Shown here piece by piece: positions 13,886 to 28,026 of a stretch of 64,000 nt of DNA. The notes under the pieces are model-generated. The model had not been told where the DNA came from. It did not search any database and saw only the letters and a program-made list of their open reading frames with translations. A program made the position numbers and the translations under genes. Each line of letters opens with the position of its first letter. The stretch's first letter is position 1. This DNA is from Lepturacanthus savala (taxonomy: Eukaryota > Chordata > Actinopteri > Scombriformes > Trichiuridae), in assembly GCA_030544235.1 (NCBI GenBank), contig CM060462.1:35847526-35911525 (forward strand), given 5' to 3'.

Positions 13886-14375
13886 TGCAGGCAGTTCCAC
13901 ACTTTGAATACGCGATTGAGTCCCTGGAACGAGCATCTCACACACACACACAAAAACCCAGAGACGCAACGTCATGCGACACCAGTTGTAGGGAACTCCG
14001 AGCAGATGGGTCACTTTTTATTTTAATTTTATGTACTTTCAAACAGCACAAAGTTTCATTTCTCCTTGTGGTTTATTAGCAGTTTTTTAAATGACACAAA
14101 AAGTGAAACGAGAAGTGCATTTAGTGTTAATTTTTTTCCCTTACTCCACATCCCATTTTCAGGGTTTCTGCATGGAGGTATGTTTATTTGTTTGAACATG
14201 TGTATAGAATATACAAGCAGGTGCTGGAGGAAGAAAAGGAATATTGTACATTGTGTAAAATGCTTCATTAGGAAAATGTTTTGCATAATATCCATATTTA
14301 TTGTTTTCATTGCCGATGCTGAGTTTCCCAAAGCATACAAAAAACAAAAACAATAAATGCTGCATAATTGATTTG
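13886..14375 (+). other. herc1: Probable 3' UTR of herc1
   Basis: About 490 bases follow the TGA, AT-rich downstream, with a short (CA)n tract at about 13938-13951. A canonical AATAAA lies at 14352-14357, so cleavage is expected about 15-30 bases later. The end point is an estimate; use of a more distal site cannot be excluded. Confidence 0.6.
14352..14357 (+). terminator. herc1: Polyadenylation signal AATAAA of herc1
   Basis: First canonical AATAAA after the herc1 stop, 467 bases downstream, in an A-rich context. Inferred from the motif and position only. Confidence 0.55.
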
Positions 14376-17300
14376 TGTTTGTTGTTTAAAACAAAGAAAC
14401 ACACGTCCTTTCAGAAAGCAGACATCACATTTAATTCAGAAGTACAAAATATCACAAAGGCCATTTTTAGGGGGCGTAAATTAACTGAATATTATGTACA
14501 GTACAGAAAAAGGAAAACCTCTACCTGTCTATGCCATGTATTCATCCTGTCCGTGTTGGTGGTTTCAAACAGTGAATTCAGATTTTTGCACATCTAATTT
14601 ATCTTAAAACAATGCTCACATACTTTTGTTTAAGAGGTAAATAGTGGCTGTAATAATTCCTCCTCTTCATACCAGCCTGAAAACATCTAAGAGACAGAAT
14701 TATTCTGTGTGAGAATGTATTTTAAAGTAAAGAGGATTTAACAGCCCGAGTTAGACAATTCAAACATAAATCTTCTAAATTTAGCATTTTGGGAATGAAG
14801 TTCTGTTTGTGCTTCTCGGAACTGTTTCTGTTGTGAGCCGTGGCAGAGAATCTTCCTAGCGGTCACATGTTGGTTTACTGCCACGACAAAACTGGCAACA
14901 TGACTGCCAGGCACTGATCCACCACCTGATTGTTTAAAGCTCCGTCATAGTGTTACAAAAATACTTGACAATCGTGAGAGAAACGTGTTGAAACTGATTG
15001 ATTAGGAGCTTTGGTGGACAAATCACCTCCAGCTGAACATAAGAAGCCATTTTTACGCTGAATGAGGTTGTAAACAGTTTCCTTTAGGAGGAGGAATCAT
15101 TGAAGCAACTACAAATTATAAAGTTACCAAAACTAGAAAGACCAATCTGTTTGTTACAATTTGGCAGGAGAAGTTTGTGGTTTCTGGGAGTTTCCTCTGG
15201 GTCTCTTTGACAGTGGTAAATTAAACTGTGTGGATCAGCTCCTGGGACCAGATGTACGTATTGTTATTAGAAATCTTTACAGGACAGTTCACACGTTTCC
15301 TATTCTGTCTTAAAACAATACTGACAACATGCCCATCTGTACATTAAAAACATTCCTCTTGTCCATACTTGCTGCAAATAAATAGCTTCTTTTTTTTTTT
15401 TTTTTTTTTTTTTAAAGCGGTTGTTCCTTATTCTGAGTAAAAACACATTCTAACATCCAGCTGAAGCTAATATGAAGTTGCAGCAGAGTGAGTATGCTCC
15501 AGAGTTTAGTACAAAATGTTCCCTGTGAAATGTTTCATGGCTGAGCTACGATGAGGAAAAAAGGATTTTCTTTATTTTGGTACTGAAAAGATGAACGTGG
15601 AACATTACAATTAGCTTTTTTGCGGAAGAAAATCTAAAAATTCTTCAAATTAGTTCAAGACGTGATCTTTTTGCAGGCAGTGTGAACAGGAGGAACATTT
15701 ACAGATGATGTCAGTATTGTTCTAAAGGTCCCATATTATTGCTTTTTAGGAAGGTCAAGTTGTGCATAAGAACAGTTTCAAAACGCTTAAACCACACAGC
15801 TCATATTCTGAAACTCTGCCTTAAAATGCAAATAAAACTTCAATTAAAACCCAGGAAACTGTCAAATAAGGGATCTTTGAGATGGATGTGAAACAACGTG
15901 ACTTAAACCTTTAATGGTAACCAGTTTGAAACTCTCACATGCAGCATCAGAAAGATGAAAACTGACATAAATATCTCCCATGATTTTTTATCAAGAGAAT
16001 CTCGTCTGAGAAAAGTTACAGATGTGAATAAACTTCAAAGTTACACAGCAGTTTGTTTAGTGCTGAGTGAGAATTCAATGACTTTGTGTCACAAACATGT
16101 TTTTGTTTCCCTCAGCCCTAAAACCAAGAAGTAAACTTTTCTCAGAAGTTTTAGAGTCAGTTTTGATGCAGTCAAACTGTGACATGGTATCAGCATGAGG
16201 TAGAGGAATCAAACTAAAGCAGGTCTATAGATGAGTATTAGGACAACTGAAAAAAAATGTAAAGGGGAAAAATATTCATTCTAGAAATAAAATCTCAGAA
16301 CTAAATTTGTTAAGGGGTCAGAATTGGAATAAATAAATTAAAAAAAGAAAACATACCACAGATTTGTTTTCAGTTCTGAGAAAAATCTGAATTCTAACTC
16401 TAAACCCTGAATTCTAAGATATTTCTAGAATAAATAATAATGAAAAGAAATAATATCCTTAAATATGTCTTTTCAGTGGCCCTAATACTCTTATCTACTG
16501 ATAAAACAAGGTAACAGTCAAACATTTTCAGCTATAAAAAAACAAAAGTCTCCATATTGAGTGTAATGTGCATTCATTCATGTTTAGATCCAGAAACACA
16601 CTCATCTCCATGTTTTCAGAAGTCGGACCCAGAGATTCATTTCTGCCTTATTTGTTCAGTTAGTGGATTGTTGAGTGAATATTTCTCCTCTGCACCTTTG
16701 GACTCATTAGAAAAATGAAATCCATCCAACACAAACAACATGCAAAAACTCAACCTCCAGGTCTGGGTTTCCTCACAGGCAACAACCATCAAATCTGCTG
16801 TCATATGAACCCACTGACCCGTTTTTATTTCTGTGAGACTCGTTCTACTCATCGAGCTGAAGTCTGAGTGATCTGAATGAAAAAAAAAAAACATTTAGAA
16901 GACTTTGAGACATGCTTTTTAAGGCCTTTTTAGTATCTTAGGGCTGTAAATGAAGCCACATGGAGCCTATAAGGGCTCAAATCTCACTTGAGATGACAGG
17001 AAGCATCCTCCCAATCTGCCAAAGCCGAGCTCTGACTACACGAGTTGTAAAATCCTGACTGCTTTAGAAACTCCACAGATGTTCTTCTCTCTAATCTCAA
17101 ACATGCACACGCTAATGATGAATCGCACGCTGCAGGCTATTATTAAGATGATCGAGCCAGAGGAAGCGAAAAACCAGGTGATCTCACGCGATCTCACAGG
17201 GAAGCAGATTTATATGAAGCAACAGTTGTTTCTATATTATTCAATAAAACAGAATAGGTTTGGGGGGAAAAAAAACTGAGAGCAACAGTCGCTTTGCAAA

Positions 17301-17596
17301 TCCAAACATTTTGCTTGCAAAACCAAATCTTTTGTTTGTAATTGGAAAATATTAGTATTTAAAATCCCCCCCCCAAAAAAATCAACCCGTTAATTTTGTG
17401 TCTTTAGGGTTCGGTTAAAAAAGGGTTGCAGTCAAAATACAGATCTGAGAGCAAAAACATCTTTTGGAAAATTTATTTTGCAAATCTTATTTGTTAATTA
17501 AATTAACTGGATGAAACCACAAACAAAAACTAAAAACTTTGGACAAAACGTTTAGAATTGCAAACAAAATCCTTATATGAGGATTTAAATCAATCA
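14376..17596. other. Intergenic DNA between herc1 and ciart; nothing coding seen
   Basis: About 3.2 kb, AT-rich, containing a run of 24 T at 15390-15413 and a few scattered homopolymers. The short open frames show no recognisable similarity. Part could belong to a long ciart 3' UTR, since that gene is transcribed toward this region. Confidence 0.6.
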
Positions 17597-17602
17597 TTTA
17601 TT
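17597..17602 (-). terminator. ciart: Candidate polyadenylation signal of ciart
   Basis: TTTATT on the + strand, AATAAA on the - strand, about 865 bases after the ciart stop. It is the nearest canonical signal I found downstream; a second lies at 17472-17477. Position-based inference only. Confidence 0.3.
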
Positions 17603-18467
17603 TTACTTACAATAAAACAATTCTTAACACTTTCGTTCTCAACTTTTTTTTACATTACAAACCTTATCTGTTTGTGTAATACTTCAGCAAATGTTGCTCC
17701 ACAGATGTCATCTATGGAGCATCTTGCAATTATGATTTTAGTGATGAAAAAACAAAAAGCAGGAGGCTGAACATGTCTAGACAACAAAATGTTTGAGGAG
17801 ACAACATGTGTCAGTTCTTCATTAAACTGGAGGTGAGATTTGAATAGCTGCAGAGTATTAACCTCAACTAACCAACCAACCTAGGCAATACGTTCTAGCC
17901 AATCAGAGGCAGAGGAAGGCAGGTCATGACTTCACCATCCTAGGGGGAAAAAAATCAAATTGACATCTGTTAGCTTGTTACACTAACATTAACTAGCTAG
18001 ATCAAATGTGATATTATCCATTGTTGCAATGTAGAATAGTGTCAGTGAAGTGAAAATAAAGCATTGGTGCTATTGTGGAAAATCAAAGTGTTAACATGTT
18101 CCAACATGGAGGCAGGGAGTGCAGCGGCTGACGGGTTCAGGTTCTGAATGTGTTGCCTACTCATGTCTGATAGAAACAGAAACTCTCTCATTCTGTCTCC
18201 TTGTAGATTTGTGTCTCTTATTGGCTGTTGTGGCTCCGCTCACAAAAGTAATCATCCTAAATATCAAACATGTTTGAAATTATCGGGGTGGCCCGATGAG
18301 TCTGAGCAGCTTGAGAGGTTTCAGATCAGATCCGTAAACCCTCAGATTACCAGATAATCTGGTGTGGTCATCGGTACCGACCAAGGTCCCAGACCAGGTT
18401 TCTCCTCCACTGTCAGGAGGAGGAATCGAAGAGAAATCCCTCAAACCTCCTGCAGTCGGAGGCGGTT

Positions 18468-18854
18468 TTAGGACGACCAGCCGCCATCTCCCACAGTCCT
18501 GGGAGTGATGATGCTGTCCTTGGCCTTCAGGAGTCTCTCCAGACATGGCGAGCTGATCTTAAAGGGCAGCGGCCCCCGGCCCCGGCGGGCGTTGGCGGCG
18601 AGGCGGCGCTGCCAGTGCGAGTCGGTGCTGGAGGAGACGGCGTTGTCCTGGGTCACTTCCTGGCTGTGCCGTGCAGGCAGAGAGGGGGCGGGGCCTGAGG
18701 GCCGGCCGAGCGTGGACTCAGGTGTTTTCAGGGAGCAGGCGGGCGACGAATAAAGACATTTGTGGTGAGTGGAGGAGTATGAGGCTGCAGAGGAGCAGAG
18801 CGAATCTGGAGAGGAAGGAGGAGGAGGAGGAGGAGGGGAGGCACTGCCATGATG
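18468..18854 (-). other. ciart: ciart last coding exon (C-terminal 128 residues)
   Basis: The acceptor is TTTCCTCCTGCAG (- strand) just before HHGSAS. The exon encodes a poly-Pro tract, a Ser/Ala-rich region and the C-terminal block SHWQRRLAANARRGRGPLPF...ITPRTVGDGGW. The basic RR...ARRGR cluster may act as a nuclear localisation signal (inference). Confidence 0.82.
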
Positions 18855-19892
18855 CTGCAGGAGGAAACAAGGATTACATCATCTTCACAGCTGCAGCCAA
18901 ATGAAAAAAAATCACCAAAACCTTCAGACTTCAACAGCATTTGGATTTACAGATTAACATTATCCACGATTCTTATTTCTTTTTTTTTAATTGCACATTT
19001 TTATACTTATATATATCATATATTCTTACATATTATCAAAGTTGCTAGTGATTCATTTTTTTGGAATTCAGTGTCACACTGTAGAATTGAGACAATTCAT
19101 TGAGTGTCAAAACTGTATAATTTTGTTCCAACAAACTAATTGCTGCCATTGACTAATACTTAAAAAGGCCCCTCTAACATGCAGAACTGTCAGCTGAGGT
19201 TTGCAGCTTCTTGTGTCTCAGCAGGACTTATGAACACATTCAGAACAACTGATTAGTTTTTGTTCATCTAGGACTCTAGGATTTTGAGCTGAAACTGAGA
19301 CCAGCGGCGACCTGAGGTTGTTCCTCCAGGGCCAATAAATACATTCACAAGAACAAATTCAAGTGACGTCAAGGATTTGTTGGTTTTCAGAGGTTTCTAT
19401 TCTGAGAATCCTCCCACATCCTCGGTTAAATTTGGTTCGGTCGTTTCACGGCGCGGATTTATTGATCAGCGGGAGGGAGTCAACACATTCCTGTGTGTGA
19501 GCGTGAGGCTGCTCTGGTTTTCTCCTCCTCATTTCACCTCCCCTCTCCTTATGAAACTGTTGCTGTTGGAAAATCATCAGCAGCTCCTCTGCCCAAAAAA
19601 CACATCAACGTCTTCCTTTCCTCTTCCGGGATGCGTTTACACAACCTGATGCATGACTCGTCTTACCTCCATAAACAGGGACTTTGTTTTTTATTTAGAT
19701 ATTTTATTATTCTCATTTTTCAACACATATTTACCTTTTGCTTCTTAGCCGGAGCGCTGTCATCTCTCTGGCTGAGGTTTGGCTTGACATGAGGGAACCA
19801 GCTCTGAAGCATCTCCTCTATTTTCAGTATAATGCTGAGGAAGCGTCCGCTGGAAGAGAGAGAGAGAAAACACAGACACAACATGACACACC

Positions 19893-19923
<31 letters not shown>

Positions 19924-22900
19924 ACGGGACGGGGTGAAGTCATGTGTTGCCTCAGACTTCACACTGGATCTGACATCTGAACGAGAGAGGAGTTTCAGCT
20001 GCAGATTACGGAGTTGGAGACGAGCCGCCCTGCAGCTCAGATGGCTTAGTGATGTCTCGCCAATGGCCATTACATGAGCCTCATAAAGCCTCCGCCAACA
20101 CATTCAGCGCTCGGGCCTCATCCGATTGGTGGACAACATGAAATAGCACAAAGACTGAATAAATAAAAAGCCTGAGAGGGGCTGTGTGTGTGTGTGTGTG
20201 TGTGTGTGTGCTCATGCACTGTATATCTGCATTCCCCGCCGTCTGTGTGATGCTATCTATATGAGGATCACGTGACGTGTAAGGAGGGAGGTGAGTAGAG
20301 CATGTTCAGTTGCAAACGAAAAATGTGACCGCAGTGAGCTGCTGCAGCACTGCTTTAAACACACGCACACACACGAATGAACCACGCACATGCACACACA
20401 CATGCGTGCGGGCTGCAGCCCACACGTGGCAGCGGGGGAAGGCCCTCGTTCCTTCCATTCACAGGCTATAAATAGAGCAGTAAGCCCTGGAGCGGCCCGC
20501 TGAGGCCCCGCCCACCTGCTCACAGACATGAGTTGGGTTTAAAAAACAACTATTTCAGCCAGGACAGCATCTCTCTGTCTCTCTCTCTCTCTCTCCCCCC
20601 CACACACACACCAGTATCACATGACTACCATACGTATGGGACAGCGGTAACTTCGCTTCATTCCAGGGCTGCAACTAATGATTTGTGTCCTCGTCAATTA
20701 ATCGTTTGGTCTGTAAATGTCAGGAAATGGTGAAAAATTTCTGTCGCAATATTTATTATGTAATTATCTCTTGTTGGAGTTTAATTAAATCACAGGAATG
20801 AAATGTCTTGGCTCTGATATATATACAGCTCTGGAAAAAAATAAAATAAGAGCCCACTGCAAAATTATCAGTTTTTCTGATTTTACTACTTATGTGTTTG
20901 GGCAAAAGGGACATTTTTGTTTGAGTCTATAAACTATTGACACATTTCCCCCAAATTCCAAACAAAAATGTTATCCTTTAGAACATTTATTTGAAGAAAA
21001 TGACAAAAATAACAAAATAGATACAATGTTTTCAGACCTCAAACAATGCAAAAATCACTATTTTGAGTCACAGCTTTCATGCATATTGCATATATGCTCT
21101 CCACAAGTCACCTACTCAGGACCTCACCTAATCAGTTCCTCTTTAAGCAGAATGAGGTGTGCATGTGTTGGAATTCAACAGACGCTGGAATGGAACGGCT
21201 GGAAGACATGTAGAGATGCTGGTTTTAAGACAAAAAATGCATTGGTCTCTTATTTTTTTCCAGAGCTGTATATTAATTATTTCTCTCTATGTGCAGAATG
21301 ATAAAACGGCACCTTTCAGGTCTACGTGCCCCACGGCTGGATTCGCTGACATATGTTGGGGCGACTAAACTTCAGCGACTCGTTCTGCCAAAACGTAGAA
21401 ACACCATTCTTCAGAAACATCCAGACTTTTGTGTTGGGGACGGACGGAGCTCTTCCCCCCCCACTCTGCAGCACGGATGCTGTGTGATGTTATTGGGACA
21501 CGTCTGATGCCACCTACGCTGCAGCGCTGCATGTGTGGTCCAGCTCAGATGTGTTTAACGTGCTGTAGATGTTCATTTCACAGCCCACGTGTCACTTTTA
21601 TGTGTCAAAGCAACAAAAACATTCAGCCGCCTGTTTTTCTCCAAGAAAGTGGGTCAGATTCTTGGCAGGAGAAGGAAACTGTTGACCAGATTTCTAATAC
21701 TTATTCACTGACATGTACACGTTAGCAGAATGTTAATAATATCCTAACTCATACTGTTGGGAACTCAAAAGTATTTATTCTATATATTTAATAAACTGAT
21801 CATGTGTTTTACATATAAAATACTGATCAGAAAAGTAGTTTTTAACTAGAGCTGTACAAGGATTCCCTCTGAAATGGAGTGAAGTAAAAGTGCAAAGTAG
21901 CATTAAATGGAAATACTCAAGTAGTATTAAATGTGTACTAAAATGTTGTACTAATAAATATATTTGGTTTAATTCCACCACCATTTTAATTAGCTTTATT
22001 TTTATTTTGTGTATATATAACCAATTTAATATGGTTTGACAAATTATTTACTTAACTTACTAACTTTTTTTTTCCTGGAGCTTTCAACCACATCTCTTGA
22101 TTTTCATCAGTGGCTAGAGATGAAAACAGGTTTCACACTTAGTTTCCATGATGATCATAATCAGTTCTGACAGAAACAGAGAGAATTGAAAGATCCAGAT
22201 AAAAGTCACTAAGTATCTTTATTATTTTGTTTATTATTCCAAAGTCAAGATTAAAGTTTAACACTCAAATTCATCACAGATTGTCTTGAGTTTTTTTTTT
22301 TTTTTTATTTCACAGGAAACTTGCAGTCTGTTAACTGTTATTGTCATCTATTCTAAAAAAAAAAAAAAGTTAATCTTTCATGTGTAGTTGTTTTTTTTAT
22401 ATACATGGAAATATATCATTGTGAAGAGGATTTTTTTTTATCATTTCAAGTATCAACGTTGGTTTCAGTCTAAAAAATCCAGTGCATTGACTTAAAAACA
22501 CAGTTTATGTCTAAAAAAAAAATTAAGTAAACTCAATATTAAATTTGAGGCGTTTAACTGAAATACATTAAATCCTCTGCTTTATGACATCAGGTTGACT
22601 AATGTGTGAATCTGCCTGTGGCTGCAGTTCGCTGCATCTGTCCAGGTCTGATAGTCTCATATGTTGTAAATCACAGGAAAGTGTCTTAAATGACCTTCAT
22701 ATGTTTTCCTGTGATTGTCAAACAAACCCTGCAGCACTCATTGTACTTTATTTCTGTGAGATAAACTCCACCCTCTGGCATCAAAGACAAAACGAGCCTT
22801 TACCAGTGATGAGTGGCCGGCTGGAAACATTCCTTTACTTTTTTCTTGTTGTGTGTGTTTGAAGTTACTCTGAGTCGTATTTCATGTCGCTGACGTTACT

Positions 22901-25900
22901 CTGAGGTCGTATAAAGTCCAGACAGAATATACATCAGGAAGAATCAGTGAGTTTGTATGAAATTAAATACATGAATGTTTAACAGTTCATTCATTCATAT
23001 TAAAAGAAAAACAAAACTGCCTCTTGGTTGCAGTTAAAGCTCATTAAAGTCATTTTTGGGTCGACATGCTTTTCAGATTGATGGTTTGTTTTATTTTGCC
23101 AAGTTGTGGAGGTATATGATCCCTCTGCTGCTTTTATGGACTCATATTATCAGGATATATATATATATAACTGAGTATCATTAACTATGAAGCTGTGTTC
23201 ATCTCATAAATGGAATTTCCAACTATAACTCTCCATTTACATCATTTTATTCCATGACTAAACTGTAACAATAACTAAAAAAGACTAAAATGGGACTTTA
23301 ACTAAATATGTTGATGTAAGAAGAGAAAATCCTTTTTTAGATTTTTTCCTTTTTCAACAAATCTCCTGAGCAGGTTGAATGACACGTTCACAGCTTTACA
23401 GATCTGTGTTAAAACAGACGTCCAGATGAGCCGTGCCACAGGTTTACTGGCCGCAAACATTCCTCCTGTTCACACTGACCACAGGAACGTCCTGATGTGC
23501 TCCAGTGACGTGATGGAGGACAGATCCTCATGTTATGTATAGTGAAGTTTATCTGAGGCGTGAACCATCTCAGACAAATCAAATGCAACATTTACAGCGA
23601 GTTATTCATCTGCTGCTGCTCAACAGGGAAACACAAAGAACTGACATTTTAAAATATATTCTCTATATATGAATATACATGATCATAATTATTTTAAACC
23701 GCTTTTTTATATTAACCTGTTAAAATTAGGGGCAACATTGAGTTTTATTCATAAATCATAAATAGTTGTTAGTAGTTTTATATTCGTTGTATTGTATATA
23801 TTTTCCCTATGTTTATTTATGTGTGCACTTTATAGTGAAGCTTTAAATCTCATTGTACCTTCTATAATGACAATAAAAGCTTTCGATTCTATTCAATATC
23901 CACATCATCAATACAAAAAGAAAATAGTTTAATATAATATCAGTAGTACGGCTGCAACTAATGTATATTTTGAAACTTATTTAGATTTGAGTTGTTTGTG
24001 TGGTTGCTTGATTGGGTTCCTGATAATCTCCTCTTTGAATATGTTACAGAATATATTCTTCATGTTCTGTAATGATTCTCAATGTGATTTCTAGAATTTT
24101 TTTGGACAAATTGATCTTTGAACTCTTATCGTATTAATCATTGAACTTGGCATTGCAGATATGTTTATTAGCATATGCTTTATGCTTATTATAACTTCAT
24201 TTTCCTAATTTTGGTCAGTTTGTTTGCTTGTTTTACATTTTAAATAAAGTTTTTTATCTCTTGTAAAACACAATATTATTTTAATTTTGAAATATTATAA
24301 CTATATTTACATTAGTCAACAAAATTGCCCCTTAAAACTGGGTTTTTACATTCTGAATTTAGAAGAAAAAGGGCCGACTTTTTTCAGAAAATTAAAAAAA
24401 ATATATATGCCCTTAATTTTCATATATTTTGATACCAGGTTTAAATATGTTACCTTTGTGGGTGAGATATTCCATGTTTATTATCATTTATAGCAGGGAA
24501 ACTGAAAAATAAGTCTTGGGCTTAAGTGGTTAAAACATACCTAAAGAATTATGAACCTCCTTCAAAATGGGAATTCATTTGAAATGATTAGCAAGTTTAG
24601 CCAAATAACATCACCATTGTTTTTGATTGGCTCAGACCAGATTAAACTCTAAAGCTGTTGTTGCTCCAAGAGACTTTTTCAATCAACTGATGTGTTCTGA
24701 GTTTGAAAAATGGATTGATAGAGCCTCGTTTTCATTCTGCTCACTGACTGTTGTGCTGCATATAACTGTTGTTTAGTCAGTCAGCAGGACTCAGTCAATA
24801 CTAAATACTTTTTTGTGGATTTTCTGAAGCGTACTCTAAATGAGTGACCTCTAAGAAGCAATCATCTTTCTCAAGGTTCGTACCGTTTGTTAATGTTTGG
24901 ACAGGAATTATTTTAGAGATGAAGGGGCACAAATATTGGCGCGTATCGTGTCCCTTTGGGTGCAGTGTTTTCCATTTATTTTTGTATTTACAACCGTCCA
25001 TGTTTGAGAAAAGCAGCTTCCAGATCAAACAATCAATAGATGCAGTGGACTGCATCCGAACAAAAGCTGCATTTATCATCAACCTTAACGAAAGTGTTTT
25101 ATCTCACAAACATTCCTGTTCAGTCAGCCGACTGGTGGTCCTCGCTGCCGTTTATCAAACATGTGGACACTGTTCTCCTTTATCTAAACTATCTGATAAA
25201 AAAAGGAACAAAGGAAATGGGGAAGGTTTTCCAGCAGGCTGTAGTCGTCTCTACTGCAGATGTTAAAGCTCCCGCACTATTTCTAAAAAAAAAAAAAAAG
25301 TATTTACCCCATGTTTGGATTCTGAAGGACCCCCATTATTCTCTGGATACGGTCCATCGCAACGCTCTCCTGGAAACTGCTGAGACCTGCAGAAGAAAAA
25401 GAGGCAGAAATCTGCACTGAGTGTGAGGAGGAGAGGAGGCACACGGCTCTGAATCTGAATCTGACCTCTGCTGCAGCACCCTGCTCATCACATTTATTCT
25501 CTGACTCCTCCAACACATTCAGCAGCATCATTTCAACTGTGTTGAGTTGTGAAGTGTGTGGCAGGTGAATATTTGTCTCCAGTACATATGTTAATAAGTC
25601 AATTATCAGAACCTATCAAATTCCATAGTGAATTTATACAGGTCCTTGTGTAGAAAAACAAATCCTCTGTTTGTCTATGACACTGAATAATGAAATTAAT
25701 TTATGGTAAAAATCTAGACAATAAAAACGTCTGACATGTGTCGAGGATCAAAAGGGTCAAACTTTAATATCACCAACGTTATATATCATATAACTGTTAA
25801 ATGAGTTTAATGTGATGCACAGTTGATGTGTTGAGCTTTTTGAGCTATGGAAGCTTTTGTATAACAAAAGAAGGGAGTTAATTAAAAAAAAAAACATTTT

Positions 25901-27982
25901 TAACGGGATACCTGAGTGAAAGAACATTTTGAACAAATGTGGGCAATTCTATGCAAATTATAGGATAAGTGGATCTGTTTGCAATTCATGCAGTAATCTT
26001 AAATTCAGCTGTAAAGCTGCAAATGAAACCAAAAGTGGCAAGACAACAGACGTAACATGAAACTTGTCCACCATCATTGTTGTTTTGAACAGAACATGCA
26101 AGTGCAACCAACATAAACGATGCTTCAACATCATAAATGCGAAGAAAAATCCAGATTGGGGTCTCTACAATCTACTCCATTTATAATCTCTCCACTTGTA
26201 TATTCGGTTTGACAAATCTCCGGATAAATGCTGTCTTGGTGTAGTTAAACGATTTAGATAAAAAAGTGTGTGGATAAAAAAAAAAAAATCTAAATTTGTG
26301 TAGTTGGGGCCTAAATCAGGAAACTAAGCAGATTTCAGAGCGTTTTTATGAAGTCACTGTAGTGGTTCTGCTTATAAAATAATGAGAGTAAAGTATTTGT
26401 GGTGATTATTTCATAGAAAACATATCTCATGATGAAGCCTTTAAAGAGACTGATGTATTGTGCCCAGTGAATCGTATCATTCAACCCGTCTCGTATTCGT
26501 CAGCGTGCCGTTTGCAGACAGGAAGCAGAGCAAACAGCCGGTCTTTAAATCCATATCTCACCTAACAACAGAGTCTTTGATCAGCTCTTTCATCTCTGAA
26601 GCAGTCTTAGTGTAAAAAGGATGTTAAATGACTCGTGAGGACTTTGATCCTTTTTCTTTTTGCTTGTTCCGCCACTGTAGTTTACAGTGTTCAGTACTGT
26701 GCCTTCAGTCTGTTACTGTGGACGTTCACTTCCTATTATCTCTAAATGAACACATCAATTGAGAAGAGAAGATCTTTTGTATCACAAAGTGAATCAAAGG
26801 AATATAACAATGCCACTGGCAGCATTGAATATTCATGACTCTTTAATTATGTAGCGATGAATGCTGCGTGTAATTCAATACTTTATCATTTTGTAATTAT
26901 AATATAAATATACAGTATTTGACAAAGATGGGGCTCTGTATTTTTGCCTTTGATTCACAGTCATTGTGGCCTTTGATTCTGAAAAGCATCTTTATTCACT
27001 ATTCAGGCAAAGAATCACTTCAATAATGATTTAAGGTGCTTGAAATCGTAACCGGGAGAATGAAATCCAGTTTACATAGAACATATTTACATACAGTGAC
27101 ATTTGGGTCTTTATTATGAAACCAAACTATAATAAAAAAAGGAAAATAAATGTGATTAAAAATGTTTTTGTGAATATGAAAGTTTTTTTGCTAAATATTT
27201 GGATTGCAAATAAGAAAACTGGGGATAAAAAAATATTGCTTCTATGCAAATATTGCTTGCTATGTGCAATAATGGGTTAAACTCTGACTTTAATGCCAGA
27301 ATTCTTTTAAAAATTACCCATTAACAAAAGTGTTTCAACTACAAACAATTTTGGGATTTGCTATGTTTTATTATGTATTTTACTAGCAATAAAGCATATT
27401 AGGATTGCAGTTTGAAAAGTTTGATTTGACAGCATAATAAAAGACGTCACTCCTTAAGACTCCAGATGATTCACTCTGGACTCACTGACCGACCCACCAA
27501 CGTCTCCAAGCTGCAGAATAACATCCAGCGTTGGCCTGGGCAGGTCTGATCCACGAGAACATCCAGTGCAATAATCGTCCCGCTGTGTGTCAGCGAGGAC
27601 GGTTTATTTTTAGCAGTTTGATCTGGACAAAATGTGTCCATTAAACAAACCTGCTGGTGAGCTGCAGAGCAGAGATGTGGTATTAGGACACTTACGTTCA
27701 GAGTACCTGCCTGATCTCAGGCTGCACAGGATGGACGACAGCGGCTGGACGTAGCACTGCAGCTCCGAGCACTGTGTGAGGAACAGATAGCGGAGTTAGC
27801 ATTCATGCTATCACTGAGGCTAGGGTTGCACATTTTCAGAAACATTCCCAGGGAAGTTATTCAACATTTAGCACCTAACCTACCAGCTAGCTACTGTACA
27901 AATACATTTTTATTTGATATTTGCAAGTTAAACATTAATACCATTATAGATCAAATATATTTACCCATTAATATAATAATAG

Positions 27983-28026
<44 letters not shown>

